The notes beneath the pieces are model-generated. The model did no database searches. It was not told the origin of the DNA and worked only from the letters and a program-made list of their open reading frames with translations. From Paenibacillus sp. J23TS9 (lineage in GTDB: Bacteria; Bacillota; Bacilli; Paenibacillales; Paenibacillaceae): a stretch of DNA of 64,000 nucleotides. A program made the translations under genes and the position numbers. The DNA lies in assembly GCF_018403225.1 (NCBI RefSeq), contig NZ_BOSG01000001.1, positions 2,914,001 to 2,978,000 on the forward strand, given 5' to 3'. Of the stretch, positions 24,489-32,424 are shown in pieces (position 1 is the stretch's first letter; each line of letters starts with the position of its first letter).

Positions 24489-26411
24489 GTGAACTTCAAC
24501 AAGACGTTCAAACTTGCCATCGTGTTCACGTTCACCGTGGGTGCGGTTTCCCTCTTTCCTCCGGCGGTTTCGTCAAATGGAACCCATTCGTATTCATCCC
24601 ACAATTTAAGGAGGATTCCCATGGAACAATTATTGAAGCGCTCTGAAGTAGCAGAAGAGAACAAATGGAATGTGGAGGACTTGTTCGACGGCCAGAAAGC
24701 CTGGGACCAGACTTATGCCGATCTTCAGCAGGAAGTGAAGAAAATGGCTGAATTCCAGGGCAAGCTTGATAATGCGAAATCTGTAAAAGCTTGCTTCACC
24801 CTAGAGGATGATATTTCTCTCAAAACCGAACGTCTTTATGTTTACGCGCATTTGCATCACGACGAAGATACAGCAAACCCTACATATCAGGCTCTTTCTC
24901 AAAAGGCAAAAAAAATGAGCGTACAAATCGGCGAGGCACTATCCTTTGTTACGCCGGAAATTTTGTCCCTGCCTGACGACAAGCTGGATGCGTTCATTGC
25001 CGATCCTGAGCTTGCCGCTTATAAATTCACTCTGACCGAAATGAAGCGAGAGAAAGCGCATATTCTTTCCAAAAACGAAGAAGCGCTGCTTGCTCAGGTC
25101 GGAAACCTTGCCCAAGCACCACAGACGATTTTCGGTATGCTCAATAATGCCGATTTTAAGTTTCCGAAGATCAAAAACGAAGAAGGCAAGGAAGTCGAGC
25201 TGACGCACGGCAACTATATCCAGTTCCTGGAGAGCCCGAACCGTGAAGTACGGGAGCGCGCTTTCAAAGCGGTATACGCTACCTACGCCAAGCAAAAGAA
25301 CACCATTGCCGCAACACTAAATGCTAACGTCAATAAAAACATATTCTATGCGAATGTGCGAAAATACCCTTCCGTACTGGAGATGTCCCTCTATGGCGAC
25401 AATATTCCGCAGGAAGTGTACACGAACCTGATTGACACAATTCACGAGAGTCTGCCGCTTCTCCACAGATACATGAACCTGCGGAAGAAGCTGCTGGGCG
25501 TCGACGAGCTGCATATGTATGATCTGTTTGCTCCGCTTGTGGATGAATACAAAATGGATATCACGTATGATCAAGCGAAGCAAACGGTCTCCGATGGACT
25601 CAAGCCTTTGGGCCAGGACTATCTGAAGTCCCTGCAGGAAGGCTTTGACAACAAATGGATCGATGTATATGAAAATGAAAACAAACGAACAGGCGCATAC
25701 AGCTGGGGAGCCTTTGGCACGCATCCATTTGTGCTGCTGAACCATAAGGACAACCTGAACAGCATGTTTACGCTTGCGCATGAAATGGGCCACGCCCTGC
25801 ATTCCTACTACTCGGACAACACGCTTCCTTACCGGGATGCACAGTACACCATTTTCCTTGCAGAAGTCGCATCAACGACGAACGAAGCACTGCTGATGGA
25901 TTACTTGCTGAAGAAATCGACGGATCCGAAGGAAAAAATGTATCTGCTTACCTACTACGCAGACCAGTTCCGTACAACCGTGTTCCGTCAGACCATGTTC
26001 GCCGAGTTTGAGAAGCTCATCCATGAGCGTGCCGAACAAGGTGAAGCATTGACACCACAAGCTTTGTCGGAAATCTATTATGATTTGAACGTAAAATACC
26101 ACGGCAAAGGAATGGCTGTGGATCAGGATATTGAAATGGAATGGGCTCGGATCCCTCACTTCTACAACAGTTTCTATGTGTATAAGTACGCGACCGGATT
26201 CTCGGCAGCGACCAGCTTCTCCAAGCAGATTCTTGAAGAAGGCCAGCCTGCGGTTGACCGTTACCTCGGCTTCTTGAAGAGCGGTGGCAGCGACTTCTCC
26301 ATTAATATCCTGAAAAAGGCCGGCGTTGACATGTCTTCGCCTCAGCCAATTCGTGAAGCGATGAGCGTTTTCGAAAATGTAATTGAACAATTGGAACAAT
26401 TGACGAAATAA
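24489..26411 (+). CDS. pepF: alternative, longer form of PepF with signal-peptide-like N-terminus
   Basis: GTG 24489 has AAAAAGGAG nine bases upstream. It adds 44 residues: basic n-region (MNFNKTFK), hydrophobic core (LAIVFTFTVGAVSLF) and a c-region with AVS just before a polar stretch. This could export a second form of the peptidase. The alternative is that the extension is a chance open frame or an untranslated leader. The shorter form is the safer annotation. Confidence 0.35.
   Translation: MNFNKTFKLAIVFTFTVGAVSLFPPAVSSNGTHSYSSHNLRRIPMEQLLKRSEVAEENKWNVEDLFDGQKAWDQTYADLQQEVKKMAEFQGKLDNAKSVKACFTLEDDISLKTERLYVYAHLHHDEDTANPTYQALSQKAKKMSVQIGEALSFVTPEILSLPDDKLDAFIADPELAAYKFTLTEMKREKAHILSKNEEALLAQVGNLAQAPQTIFGMLNNADFKFPKIKNEEGKEVELTHGNYIQFLESPNREVRERAFKAVYATYAKQKNTIAATLNANVNKNIFYANVRKYPSVLEMSLYGDNIPQEVYTNLIDTIHESLPLLHRYMNLRKKLLGVDELHMYDLFAPLVDEYKMDITYDQAKQTVSDGLKPLGQDYLKSLQEGFDNKWIDVYENENKRTGAYSWGAFGTHPFVLLNHKDNLNSMFTLAHEMGHALHSYYSDNTLPYRDAQYTIFLAEVASTTNEALLMDYLLKKSTDPKEKMYLLTYYADQFRTTVFRQTMFAEFEKLIHERAEQGEALTPQALSEIYYDLNVKYHGKGMAVDQDIEMEWARIPHFYNSFYVYKYATGFSAATSFSKQILEEGQPAVDRYLGFLKSGGSDFSINILKKAGVDMSSPQPIREAMSVFENVIEQLEQLTK
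24621..26411 (+). CDS. pepF: oligoendopeptidase F (M3B)
   Basis: Zinc endopeptidase that cleaves short peptides, usually cytoplasmic. 596 residues from ATG 24621 with AAGGAGG six bases upstream, the normal length for PepF. Active site LAHEMGHALHSYYSDN (HExxH), third ligand Glu in IFLAEVASTTNEALL; the N-terminal half is the helical M3 lobe. Notably the same frame is open upstream to a GTG at 24489 with its own GGAG site; that extension looks like a signal peptide. It is followed by a terminator before lapA. Confidence 0.93.
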   Translation: MEQLLKRSEVAEENKWNVEDLFDGQKAWDQTYADLQQEVKKMAEFQGKLDNAKSVKACFTLEDDISLKTERLYVYAHLHHDEDTANPTYQALSQKAKKMSVQIGEALSFVTPEILSLPDDKLDAFIADPELAAYKFTLTEMKREKAHILSKNEEALLAQVGNLAQAPQTIFGMLNNADFKFPKIKNEEGKEVELTHGNYIQFLESPNREVRERAFKAVYATYAKQKNTIAATLNANVNKNIFYANVRKYPSVLEMSLYGDNIPQEVYTNLIDTIHESLPLLHRYMNLRKKLLGVDELHMYDLFAPLVDEYKMDITYDQAKQTVSDGLKPLGQDYLKSLQEGFDNKWIDVYENENKRTGAYSWGAFGTHPFVLLNHKDNLNSMFTLAHEMGHALHSYYSDNTLPYRDAQYTIFLAEVASTTNEALLMDYLLKKSTDPKEKMYLLTYYADQFRTTVFRQTMFAEFEKLIHERAEQGEALTPQALSEIYYDLNVKYHGKGMAVDQDIEMEWARIPHFYNSFYVYKYATGFSAATSFSKQILEEGQPAVDRYLGFLKSGGSDFSINILKKAGVDMSSPQPIREAMSVFENVIEQLEQLTK

Positions 26412-26424
26412 TGCAGTGAAGTGG

Positions 26425-26465
26425 TATAAAATCCCTTGTCCGCGTCGGTCAGGGGATTTTATACT
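26425..26465 (+). terminator. terminator after pepF
   Basis: TATAAAATCCC...GGGGATTTTATA with a 16-base loop; the U-tract is short, so termination may be partial. Confidence 0.6.
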
Positions 26466-26486
26466 GTCTGTAGAGGAGGTGTCCGT

Positions 26487-26813
26487 ATGAAAATCCAGTG
26501 GTCACTTATTGCCGGACTGGTATTTGCGCTTTTGACTGCGATATTTGCTGTCATTAACGTGGATCCCGTGAAGGTAAATTTTATGTTCAGTGAAGTTAAT
26601 ATCCCGCTGATTCTGCTGATTGTCGGCTGTACGCTCATCGGTGGAATCATTGTCGGGTCTTACGGTATCTTCAGACAATACAAGCTGCAGAAACAGATCA
26701 AGCTTCTTTCCGCACAGCTCACTCATATCCAGAACGAAACAGGCTATGTAGCACCTGTACCGGCAGAAGCAAGTGTCAACGATTCCGAAGAAAACGGTCA
26801 ACTACCAACTTAA
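26487..26813 (+). CDS. LapA-domain membrane protein (DUF1049)
   Basis: 108 residues from ATG 26487, which has AGAGGAGG eight bases upstream. Two N-terminal membrane helices with the VINVDPVKVNF and IPLILLIVGCTLIGGIIVG pattern of LapA/YrvD proteins, then a coiled-coil/polar cytoplasmic tail (FRQYKLQKQIKLLSAQL). The Gram-negative member helps assemble lipopolysaccharide; the role in Firmicutes is unknown. It lies 21 bases upstream of the M42 peptidase gene and is probably cotranscribed with it. Confidence 0.8.
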   Translation: MKIQWSLIAGLVFALLTAIFAVINVDPVKVNFMFSEVNIPLILLIVGCTLIGGIIVGSYGIFRQYKLQKQIKLLSAQLTHIQNETGYVAPVPAEASVNDSEENGQLPT

Positions 26814-26834
26814 TGCTGCAAGGAGGACATGATC

Positions 26835-27872
26835 ATGTCAATACAACCCAATGAAGAATACATATTAACTTTTATGAAAAAGCTTCTCGATACTCCAAGC
26901 CCGAGCGGTTTTACCGCACAGGTGATGAAGCTCGTTGAACAGGAAGCCTCTTCCCTCGGTGTTTCGCTGTCATGGAACCAAAAGGGTGGTGCAATTCTGG
27001 AGGTCGAGGGCGAAGATAACTCACGTACCATTGGACTAAGCGCTCATGTGGATACGCTAGGTGCCATGGTCCGAGCAGTGAAATCCGAAGGCACGCTGCG
27101 GCTTACATCCGTTGGCGGATTTATGATGAACAGCATCGAAAATGAATACTGCATCATCCATACACGCAGCGGTAGAACGTATACAGGTACCATCCTAAGC
27201 ACCCACCCTTCGGTTCATGTATACAGTGATGCCCGTGATTTCAAGCGCCAGGAGGACCATATGGAGGTCCGTATCGACGAGCTGGTTCATTCCAAGGAAG
27301 ATGTGCTGAAGCTCGGCATTGCCGTCGGTGACTTCGTCTCGTTCGATTCCCGCGCGGTTATTACTGAGAGCGGCTTTGTAAAATCACGCCATATTGATGA
27401 CAAGGCAAGTGTTGCAGCCCTCTTCGGTCTGCTGGAGTCCATGAAGCGCGAAAACTGGAAGCCCAAAACAAAGCTCAAGTTCCTGATCTCGAATTACGAG
27501 GAAGTCGGACATGGCGCTGCCTACATCCCATCTGACATTGATGAAATGATCGCTGTGGATATGGGCTGCATAGGTGATGACCTCAGCTGCAAGGAAACCG
27601 ATGTTTCGATCTGCGCCAAGGATTCTTCCGGACCTTATGATTACGATATGACCAGCAAATTAATCGATCTGGCCAAAGCGGAGAACATTCCATTTGCAGT
27701 TGATGTCTACCCGCATTACGGTTCCGACGCCTCTGCAGCATTATCTGCCGGAAACAACATCCGTGCCGCCCTGATCGGACCCGGAGTTCACGCTTCCCAT
27801 GCCATGGAGCGTACCCATAAACAGGCCGTATTCAACACAACCAAGCTTCTTGCAGCATACGTAAGAGCATAA
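26835..27872 (+). CDS. M42-family aminopeptidase/deblocking peptidase
   Basis: Di-metal aminopeptidase, 345 residues from ATG 26835 (AGGAGG eight bases upstream; ATG 26829 is too close). M42 ligands are visible: GLSAHVDTLGAM, HIDDKASVAAL, NYEEVGHG, AVDMG and GPGVHASHAMERTH. The family trims N-terminal residues from peptides in the cytoplasm and may also accept glucans (FrvX). It follows lapA and ends at a strong terminator. Confidence 0.88.
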   Translation: MSIQPNEEYILTFMKKLLDTPSPSGFTAQVMKLVEQEASSLGVSLSWNQKGGAILEVEGEDNSRTIGLSAHVDTLGAMVRAVKSEGTLRLTSVGGFMMNSIENEYCIIHTRSGRTYTGTILSTHPSVHVYSDARDFKRQEDHMEVRIDELVHSKEDVLKLGIAVGDFVSFDSRAVITESGFVKSRHIDDKASVAALFGLLESMKRENWKPKTKLKFLISNYEEVGHGAAYIPSDIDEMIAVDMGCIGDDLSCKETDVSICAKDSSGPYDYDMTSKLIDLAKAENIPFAVDVYPHYGSDASAALSAGNNIRAALIGPGVHASHAMERTHKQAVFNTTKLLAAYVRA

Positions 27873-27909
27873 TCAGAGTATAGCATTCACCTACGGATCA
27901 TATTTCCAA

Positions 27910-27953
27910 AAAAACAGCTATCCTGGTCACTATGACCGGGATAGCTGTTTTTA
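27910..27953. terminator. terminator between the M42 gene and the BlaR1-like gene
   Basis: AAAAACAGCTATCCTGGTCA-CTA-TGACCGGGATAGCTGTTTTT; both strands are flanked by A/T runs. Confidence 0.92.
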
Positions 27954-27965
27954 TTCATCTACTGA

Positions 27966-28802
27966 TTATTTCACCGAGCCTCCCATTGGAGCTGCTGCTT
28001 TTGGTGAGTATACCGAAATATGATCAAGCCGCTGTGTTTTATGCGGGCCAACGAATTTTAGCTCGTATTCCCCCAGCTTGTAGGTCAATATATCATCCGT
28101 ATTGTTTGTCTTTATGGAGCTTGGTTTACCAAGCGTTTTTTTGATCTCCGCAAAGCTGATCTGATTAAAAGCCTGGTTTTCATCCATTGGAGAACCAAAG
28201 TAGCGGATATCGTAGACGACCTCTCCTCGGCCGATACCAAAGGCATATGTGCCTCTACCTGCTCCAGGCGAGTATGAATCATATGCGTAGCTGTCTGATG
28301 GCTGCCAAGGACGGTCAGGTTCACCCCAGGAAGCGTGAATGTCATCGATAATCGTCTTGCCTGCCACGAAATCGGCACCTTTCACTTTCCCTTTCTTGGC
28401 CAGCGCTGCAATATCTTTGATTTGCTGTTCATGTCCTTTGGTTTCAGTCACGTTTACGGAAGCTTGTGCAGAGCTTCCCGAAGAACTGCCACCTTTGTTG
28501 CGGTCAGACGGTTGGGACTTCGTATTGGAATCCGTGGAAGCTGTATTATTCACGCCTGTTTCGGATCCGTTCTTCGTATCATCGTTTGATACGGTGTCTC
28601 CGGACTTATCTCCGGCGTTATTTGGCCCGGCAGTATCCGGTGTTACCGATTCTGCAGGAGTCGTCTCTCCGGCAGCAGGAGTGGATGAATTACCGTCAGA
28701 TGCTGTTTTCCCATTGGTAAGCGCACATCCGCTTAATGCCACCACTAAGGCAAGCCCAACCATTGTCCAGCCTATGGATTTACGTTTGAAGTTTTTAATC
28801 AT
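27966..28802 (-). CDS. candidate nested lipoprotein with DUF4309 domain, internal start of the M56 gene
   Basis: In-frame ATG at 28802 (residue 324 of the M56 protein) has AAAAGGAGG six bases upstream, formed by the codons AAA-AGG-AGG for Lys-Arg-Arg. The product would start MIKNFKRKS, continue with a hydrophobic core and end the signal at ALSGC, a standard lipobox, and then carry linker plus DUF4309: 278 residues, the layout of an independent YjgB-like lipoprotein. No experimental support; the same features also serve as helix 4 of the full protein. Confidence 0.45.
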   Translation of the reverse strand: MIKNFKRKSIGWTMVGLALVVALSGCALTNGKTASDGNSSTPAAGETTPAESVTPDTAGPNNAGDKSGDTVSNDDTKNGSETGVNNTASTDSNTKSQPSDRNKGGSSSGSSAQASVNVTETKGHEQQIKDIAALAKKGKVKGADFVAGKTIIDDIHASWGEPDRPWQPSDSYAYDSYSPGAGRGTYAFGIGRGEVVYDIRYFGSPMDENQAFNQISFAEIKKTLGKPSSIKTNNTDDILTYKLGEYELKFVGPHKTQRLDHISVYSPKAAAPMGGSVK

Positions 28803-29771
28803 AAGAATCCTCCTTTTCAGCTGCTGCTTGGAACCAGACAATCCTGCAGCACCCGGAACATATGCTCTAAGCTTGGTTCTTTCCAGAAGTGTAATGATGG
28901 TGTACCCGTACTCGGATACCTGCGAAGGATGAATCTTCCGAAGTGCAAGTGCATCCGCTGAAAGCTCCTGATCTTCCCTCATTTTGTATAGAGCGTACCA
29001 GAGCAGCGGGTTGAACCAATGCAAAACGAGCAGCAGATGCATCAGCCAATTCACAAGAATGTCGGCATGCTTCATGTGTGCAAGCTCATGCAGGTAAATG
29101 TGATTCTGACGGTCTACATCGAGTTCTCTACTGCTTGTGGGCATAATCAAATGGGGGCGAATCCAGCCAAACAACGTCGGTGTGGATACGGCAGAGGAGA
29201 AGCTGAGCCGTACCCGCCGTTTAACTCCCATCCTTCTTCTTGCCTGTGCTAGTAAAATGACATCCGCCCGCTTCGCAGCAACCGCGTATGTGCGGAGCTT
29301 CATAGAAAAACGGATATTCACAGCCAGGAGGCGGATCAGTAGCAGGACAGCCACAACCATCCAGATCCCTATAAGCACCTGTTTAATAGACCATGCACTG
29401 CCTTTGCTTTGATCCGGATACACCGTTAACGTTCCGGAATTTTCCGAATCAATGGACGATAATTCCGTATGTTTGGAAGATGCTGCAGTATCACTCCCTG
29501 CGGTGTTTAGCAGCGGAACAGCTGCGTTTTCTGAAGCGGTTTCCGTCCACGAAAATAGATTATAAATGCTAAAAGCAGTTTGCGGTCCGGCTGGAATGAG
29601 CAGTCTCAACATCAAAAGGAGCCATAAGGCATAATGCCAGCCTGGCTTCAGCCGATTTTTCAGAACCGCCTTAATCACCAGTATAAGACCGGTCATGATA
29701 CTGGCAAGCAGGGTTGTTTTAATTACCCAATCAAAAAAAATGTTCAACGAAGGGTCAGAGAGCATCTGCAT
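27966..29771 (-). CDS. BlaR1/MecR1-like M56 peptidase fused to a DUF4309 domain
   Basis: 601 residues. Three N-terminal membrane helices and a zinc-protease loop HELAH (228-232) form a BlaR1-type M56 signal-transducing peptidase; helix 4 follows at about 333-349. Instead of a penicillin-binding sensor, the outside part is a Ser/Thr/Asn-rich linker (about 355-445) and a YjgB-like DUF4309 domain (GKTIIDDIHASWGEPDR...). Downstream of and three bases from blaI, so this is a BlaI-type two-gene switch with an unknown signal. Helix 4 ends in LSGC and is preceded by a strong internal ribosome site (see the nested entry). Confidence 0.85.
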   Translation of the reverse strand: MQMLSDPSLNIFFDWVIKTTLLASIMTGLILVIKAVLKNRLKPGWHYALWLLLMLRLLIPAGPQTAFSIYNLFSWTETASENAAVPLLNTAGSDTAASSKHTELSSIDSENSGTLTVYPDQSKGSAWSIKQVLIGIWMVVAVLLLIRLLAVNIRFSMKLRTYAVAAKRADVILLAQARRRMGVKRRVRLSFSSAVSTPTLFGWIRPHLIMPTSSRELDVDRQNHIYLHELAHMKHADILVNWLMHLLLVLHWFNPLLWYALYKMREDQELSADALALRKIHPSQVSEYGYTIITLLERTKLRAYVPGAAGLSGSKQQLKRRILMIKNFKRKSIGWTMVGLALVVALSGCALTNGKTASDGNSSTPAAGETTPAESVTPDTAGPNNAGDKSGDTVSNDDTKNGSETGVNNTASTDSNTKSQPSDRNKGGSSSGSSAQASVNVTETKGHEQQIKDIAALAKKGKVKGADFVAGKTIIDDIHASWGEPDRPWQPSDSYAYDSYSPGAGRGTYAFGIGRGEVVYDIRYFGSPMDENQAFNQISFAEIKKTLGKPSSIKTNNTDDILTYKLGEYELKFVGPHKTQRLDHISVYSPKAAAPMGGSVK

Positions 29772-29773
29772 GC

Positions 29774-30163
29774 CTATCCCCTCCTTTTCGGATCCGACTT
29801 TTCATCCAGCAGCTTCCTAAGCTCTTCGATATCGGCAGAAGACAGCTCTTCCTCTTTCAAAAAATTCACCATAAGCGGTTTGAATGAACCGCTGTAGATC
29901 CGTTTCAAAAAGCTCTTGGTCTCTGCCTTCTGGCACTCCACCTCGGTAATCAATGCAAAATAGGAATAAGGCCGGCTATCGGGATGATAGGCAATGGCTT
30001 CTTTAGCAACCAGACGGTTCAGCAAAGTCCGTACGGTCTTCGGACTCCAGTCCATATGGGAAGCGAGCGCATCAATGACTTCATTGGCTGTCATCGGAGA
30101 GCTCTGCCATAGTATTTTCATTACTTCCCACTCCGCCTCGGAAATGACGGGCAGTTTATTCAA
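29774..30163 (-). CDS. BlaI/MecI/CopY-family repressor
   Basis: 129 residues: winged helix (EAEWEVMKILWQSSPMTAN, TVRTLLNRLVAKEAI) and C-terminal dimerisation tail (FLKEEELSSADIEELRKLLDE), the typical BlaI length. It represses its own operon until the M56 partner triggers its cleavage. TTG start with GGGGGA upstream. The stop lies two bases before the M56 start, showing coupling. Two palindromic TACA/TGTA operators occupy its promoter. Confidence 0.9.
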   Translation of the reverse strand: MNKLPVISEAEWEVMKILWQSSPMTANEVIDALASHMDWSPKTVRTLLNRLVAKEAIAYHPDSRPYSYFALITEVECQKAETKSFLKRIYSGSFKPLMVNFLKEEELSSADIEELRKLLDEKSDPKRRG

Positions 30164-30179
30164 ACGTATTCCCCCTTTT

Positions 30180-30233
30180 GATTACAGTTGTAATCCACGC
30201 ATCTAATATTACATATGTAATCTCGTATGTCAA
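30180..30233 (-). promoter_or_regulatory. blaI promoter with two palindromic repressor operators
   Basis: Minus-strand -35 TTGACA (30228-30233), 16-base spacer, -10 TAATAT (30206-30211). Operator 1, ATTACATATGTAAT (30208-30221), covers the spacer and -10; operator 2, GATTACAGTTGTAATC (30180-30195), lies just after the start point. TACA-N-TGTA cores are the usual BlaI/MecI recognition pattern, so autoregulation is very likely. Confidence 0.75.
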
Positions 30234-30281
30234 CCAAGCATGGGTCTATTTTTCTGATTCTGTCTGAAGCTTCAGAGTAAT

Positions 30282-30317
30282 AAAAACACGCTGAATCTGC
30301 AGATTCAGCGTGTTTTA
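30282..30317. terminator. terminator after the ABC-F gene
   Basis: AAAACACGCTGAATCTGCAGATTCAGCGTGTTTT, a perfect 17-base palindrome. Confidence 0.92.
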
Positions 30318-30338
30318 GTAATACCCATTCGCATATTC

Positions 30339-32258
30339 TTAATTTTTGCTTGCTTCAATTTTCTCTGCCAGCTCGTTCAAATACGTCCAGCGCTCCATCA
30401 GATGCTCCAGTTCCTGCTCGCCTTCCTGCTGCTTGAGCATCAGCTCCTGCAGAAGCGCCGAATCGCTGAACGATTCCTCCATCTTGGTCTGTATACCGGC
30501 CAGTTTATTTTCGCAAGCCTCAATCATGGCGTCAATTTGCTCATACTCACGTTGTTCCTTATAGCTGAATTTCAGCTTTTCACGCGGAGCTGCATCAGTT
30601 GAGGTCTGTGGAGCCTGTGCCGACTTCTCAGACATCCGAACCTGGACTGCGGGCTCCATGTTTTTAGCCATCCATTCGCTGTATTCCGTGTAATTACCGA
30701 CATGAACACGTATGCGTCCTTCACCCTCAAAGGACATGATTTTATCGACAGTCCGGTCCAGGAAGTAACGATCATGGGATACCACAAAGACGACACCCGG
30801 AAAATCATCGAGGTAATCCTCCAGGACGGAAAGTGTCTGGATATCAAGGTCATTGGTCGGTTCATCGAGCAGAAGGACATTGGGTGCAGACATTAATACA
30901 CGCAGTAAATACAGTCGGCGTTTTTCGCCTCCGGAGAGTCTGGAAATCGGCGTCCACTGCGCAGCCGGCGGAAACAAAAATCGTTCCAGCATTTGAGAAG
31001 CTGTATAACTGCTGCCGTCTTCGGAACGAATGACTTCAGCCTCTTCCTTGATGTATTCAATCACCCGCATGCTGCCGTCCATATCCTGATGCTCCTGGGT
31101 GAAGTAGCCGATTTTCACTGTTGTACCTGTGATAACCTCTCCTTCATCCGGCTCCAGTCTTCCGGAAATCATATTCAGCAGCGTTGATTTCCCGCTTCCG
31201 TTCGGGCCAGCAATGCCGACTCGGTCTCCGGGAACACTAATATAGTTGAGATCATGGATCAATATCTTGTCTCCAGCCTTTTTACCGAGATGCTCAAGCT
31301 CAACAATTTTTCGTCCCAAACGCGAGGAGGCTGCTGACATATCAACAGTACCGCTCCGTGTCGGTCCCTGCTGGTCCTTCAGTGATTCGAAACGGTCGAT
31401 ACGCGCCTTCTGCTTGGTGGATCTGGCTTTCGCTCCACGGCGGATCCACGCCAGCTCATTGCGCAGCAAGTTCTGCCTTTTTTGCTCGGATGCCTCTTCA
31501 CGCTCTTCTCTCTCCGCCTTCAGCTCAAGAAATCTGGAATAATTGGCCTCGTATCGGAACAATCTGCCCTGATCCAGCTCCAGCATCACATTCGCTACCC
31601 GGTCCAGAAAATATCGATCATGTGTAATCATCAGCAGCGCCCCACGGCGCTTTTGCAGGTACTGCTCAAGCCAAATGACAGAATCATTGTCAATATGGTT
31701 TGTAGGCTCATCGAGAATCAGCAGCTCGCAGGGCTCGATCAAAGCCTGTGCCAGGGCAACGCGTTTGCGCTGTCCTCCTGATAACGTGTCCATGACTGCC
31801 TCAAAGTTGACTATCCCGAGCTTGGATAAAATAATTTTGGCTTCGCTCTCCATCTGCCAAGCCTGCAAAGTATCCATTTGCTGATTCAGCTTCAGCAGCT
31901 TCTCCTGCAGCCCGGTATCCCCGGGGTTCAGTTCAATCAGCTCCATGGTCTCGGTGTAATCCCTTACCGCCTTCAGCTTGGGATCATTCCCCTCAAACAC
32001 CTGCTGCAGCACCGTATTCCCGGGATTATACTCCGGATTTTGCGACAGAAAACGGACTCTAACCTGATTTCCGATCGAAATTCCGCCTCCATCAGGCTGC
32101 TCCAAACCGGCAATGACGCGTAAAAACGTGGATTTCCCCGTCCCGTTTACACCAATAATGCCGATTTTGTCTTGATCCTCCATACCGAAGGATGCATCTT
32201 CGAACAGGATTTTTTCGCCGTAGCTTTTGGATATATGTTCAACTGTCATAATGTTCAT
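30339..32258 (-). CDS. ABC-F family ATPase (Uup/YfmR type)
   Basis: 639 residues, two ABC domains in one chain without membrane helices. Walker A GVNGTGKST and GPNGSGKST, signatures LSGGQRKR and LSGGEKRR, Walker B LLILDEPTNHID and VLLLDEPTNDLD, separated by the charged ABC-F linker (AKARSTKQKARIDRFE). The C-terminal coiled-coil domain (about 560-639) is characteristic of Uup/YfmR, which bind the ribosomal E site and relieve stalled translation. Monocistronic. Confidence 0.9.
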   Translation of the reverse strand: MNIMTVEHISKSYGEKILFEDASFGMEDQDKIGIIGVNGTGKSTFLRVIAGLEQPDGGGISIGNQVRVRFLSQNPEYNPGNTVLQQVFEGNDPKLKAVRDYTETMELIELNPGDTGLQEKLLKLNQQMDTLQAWQMESEAKIILSKLGIVNFEAVMDTLSGGQRKRVALAQALIEPCELLILDEPTNHIDNDSVIWLEQYLQKRRGALLMITHDRYFLDRVANVMLELDQGRLFRYEANYSRFLELKAEREEREEASEQKRQNLLRNELAWIRRGAKARSTKQKARIDRFESLKDQQGPTRSGTVDMSAASSRLGRKIVELEHLGKKAGDKILIHDLNYISVPGDRVGIAGPNGSGKSTLLNMISGRLEPDEGEVITGTTVKIGYFTQEHQDMDGSMRVIEYIKEEAEVIRSEDGSSYTASQMLERFLFPPAAQWTPISRLSGGEKRRLYLLRVLMSAPNVLLLDEPTNDLDIQTLSVLEDYLDDFPGVVFVVSHDRYFLDRTVDKIMSFEGEGRIRVHVGNYTEYSEWMAKNMEPAVQVRMSEKSAQAPQTSTDAAPREKLKFSYKEQREYEQIDAMIEACENKLAGIQTKMEESFSDSALLQELMLKQQEGEQELEHLMERWTYLNELAEKIEASKN

Positions 32259-32376
32259 ATGTGTTTTCCCTACTTATCTATCTGAATTGGAATGCTTAAT
32301 ACTATTTTAGCATATGGCCCGGTTCAATATAAACAAGCAGAGGCGTGTTAAGATTCAAAGCAACCCGTTTCAAACA

Positions 32377-32403
32377 AAAAAACCGTCTGCAATAGACGGT
32401 TTT
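32377..32403. terminator. terminator after the TetR gene
   Basis: AAAAACCGTCT-GCAAT-AGACGGTTTT. Confidence 0.85.
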
Positions 32404-32424
32404 AATAATCATGATTTCTTCAAG

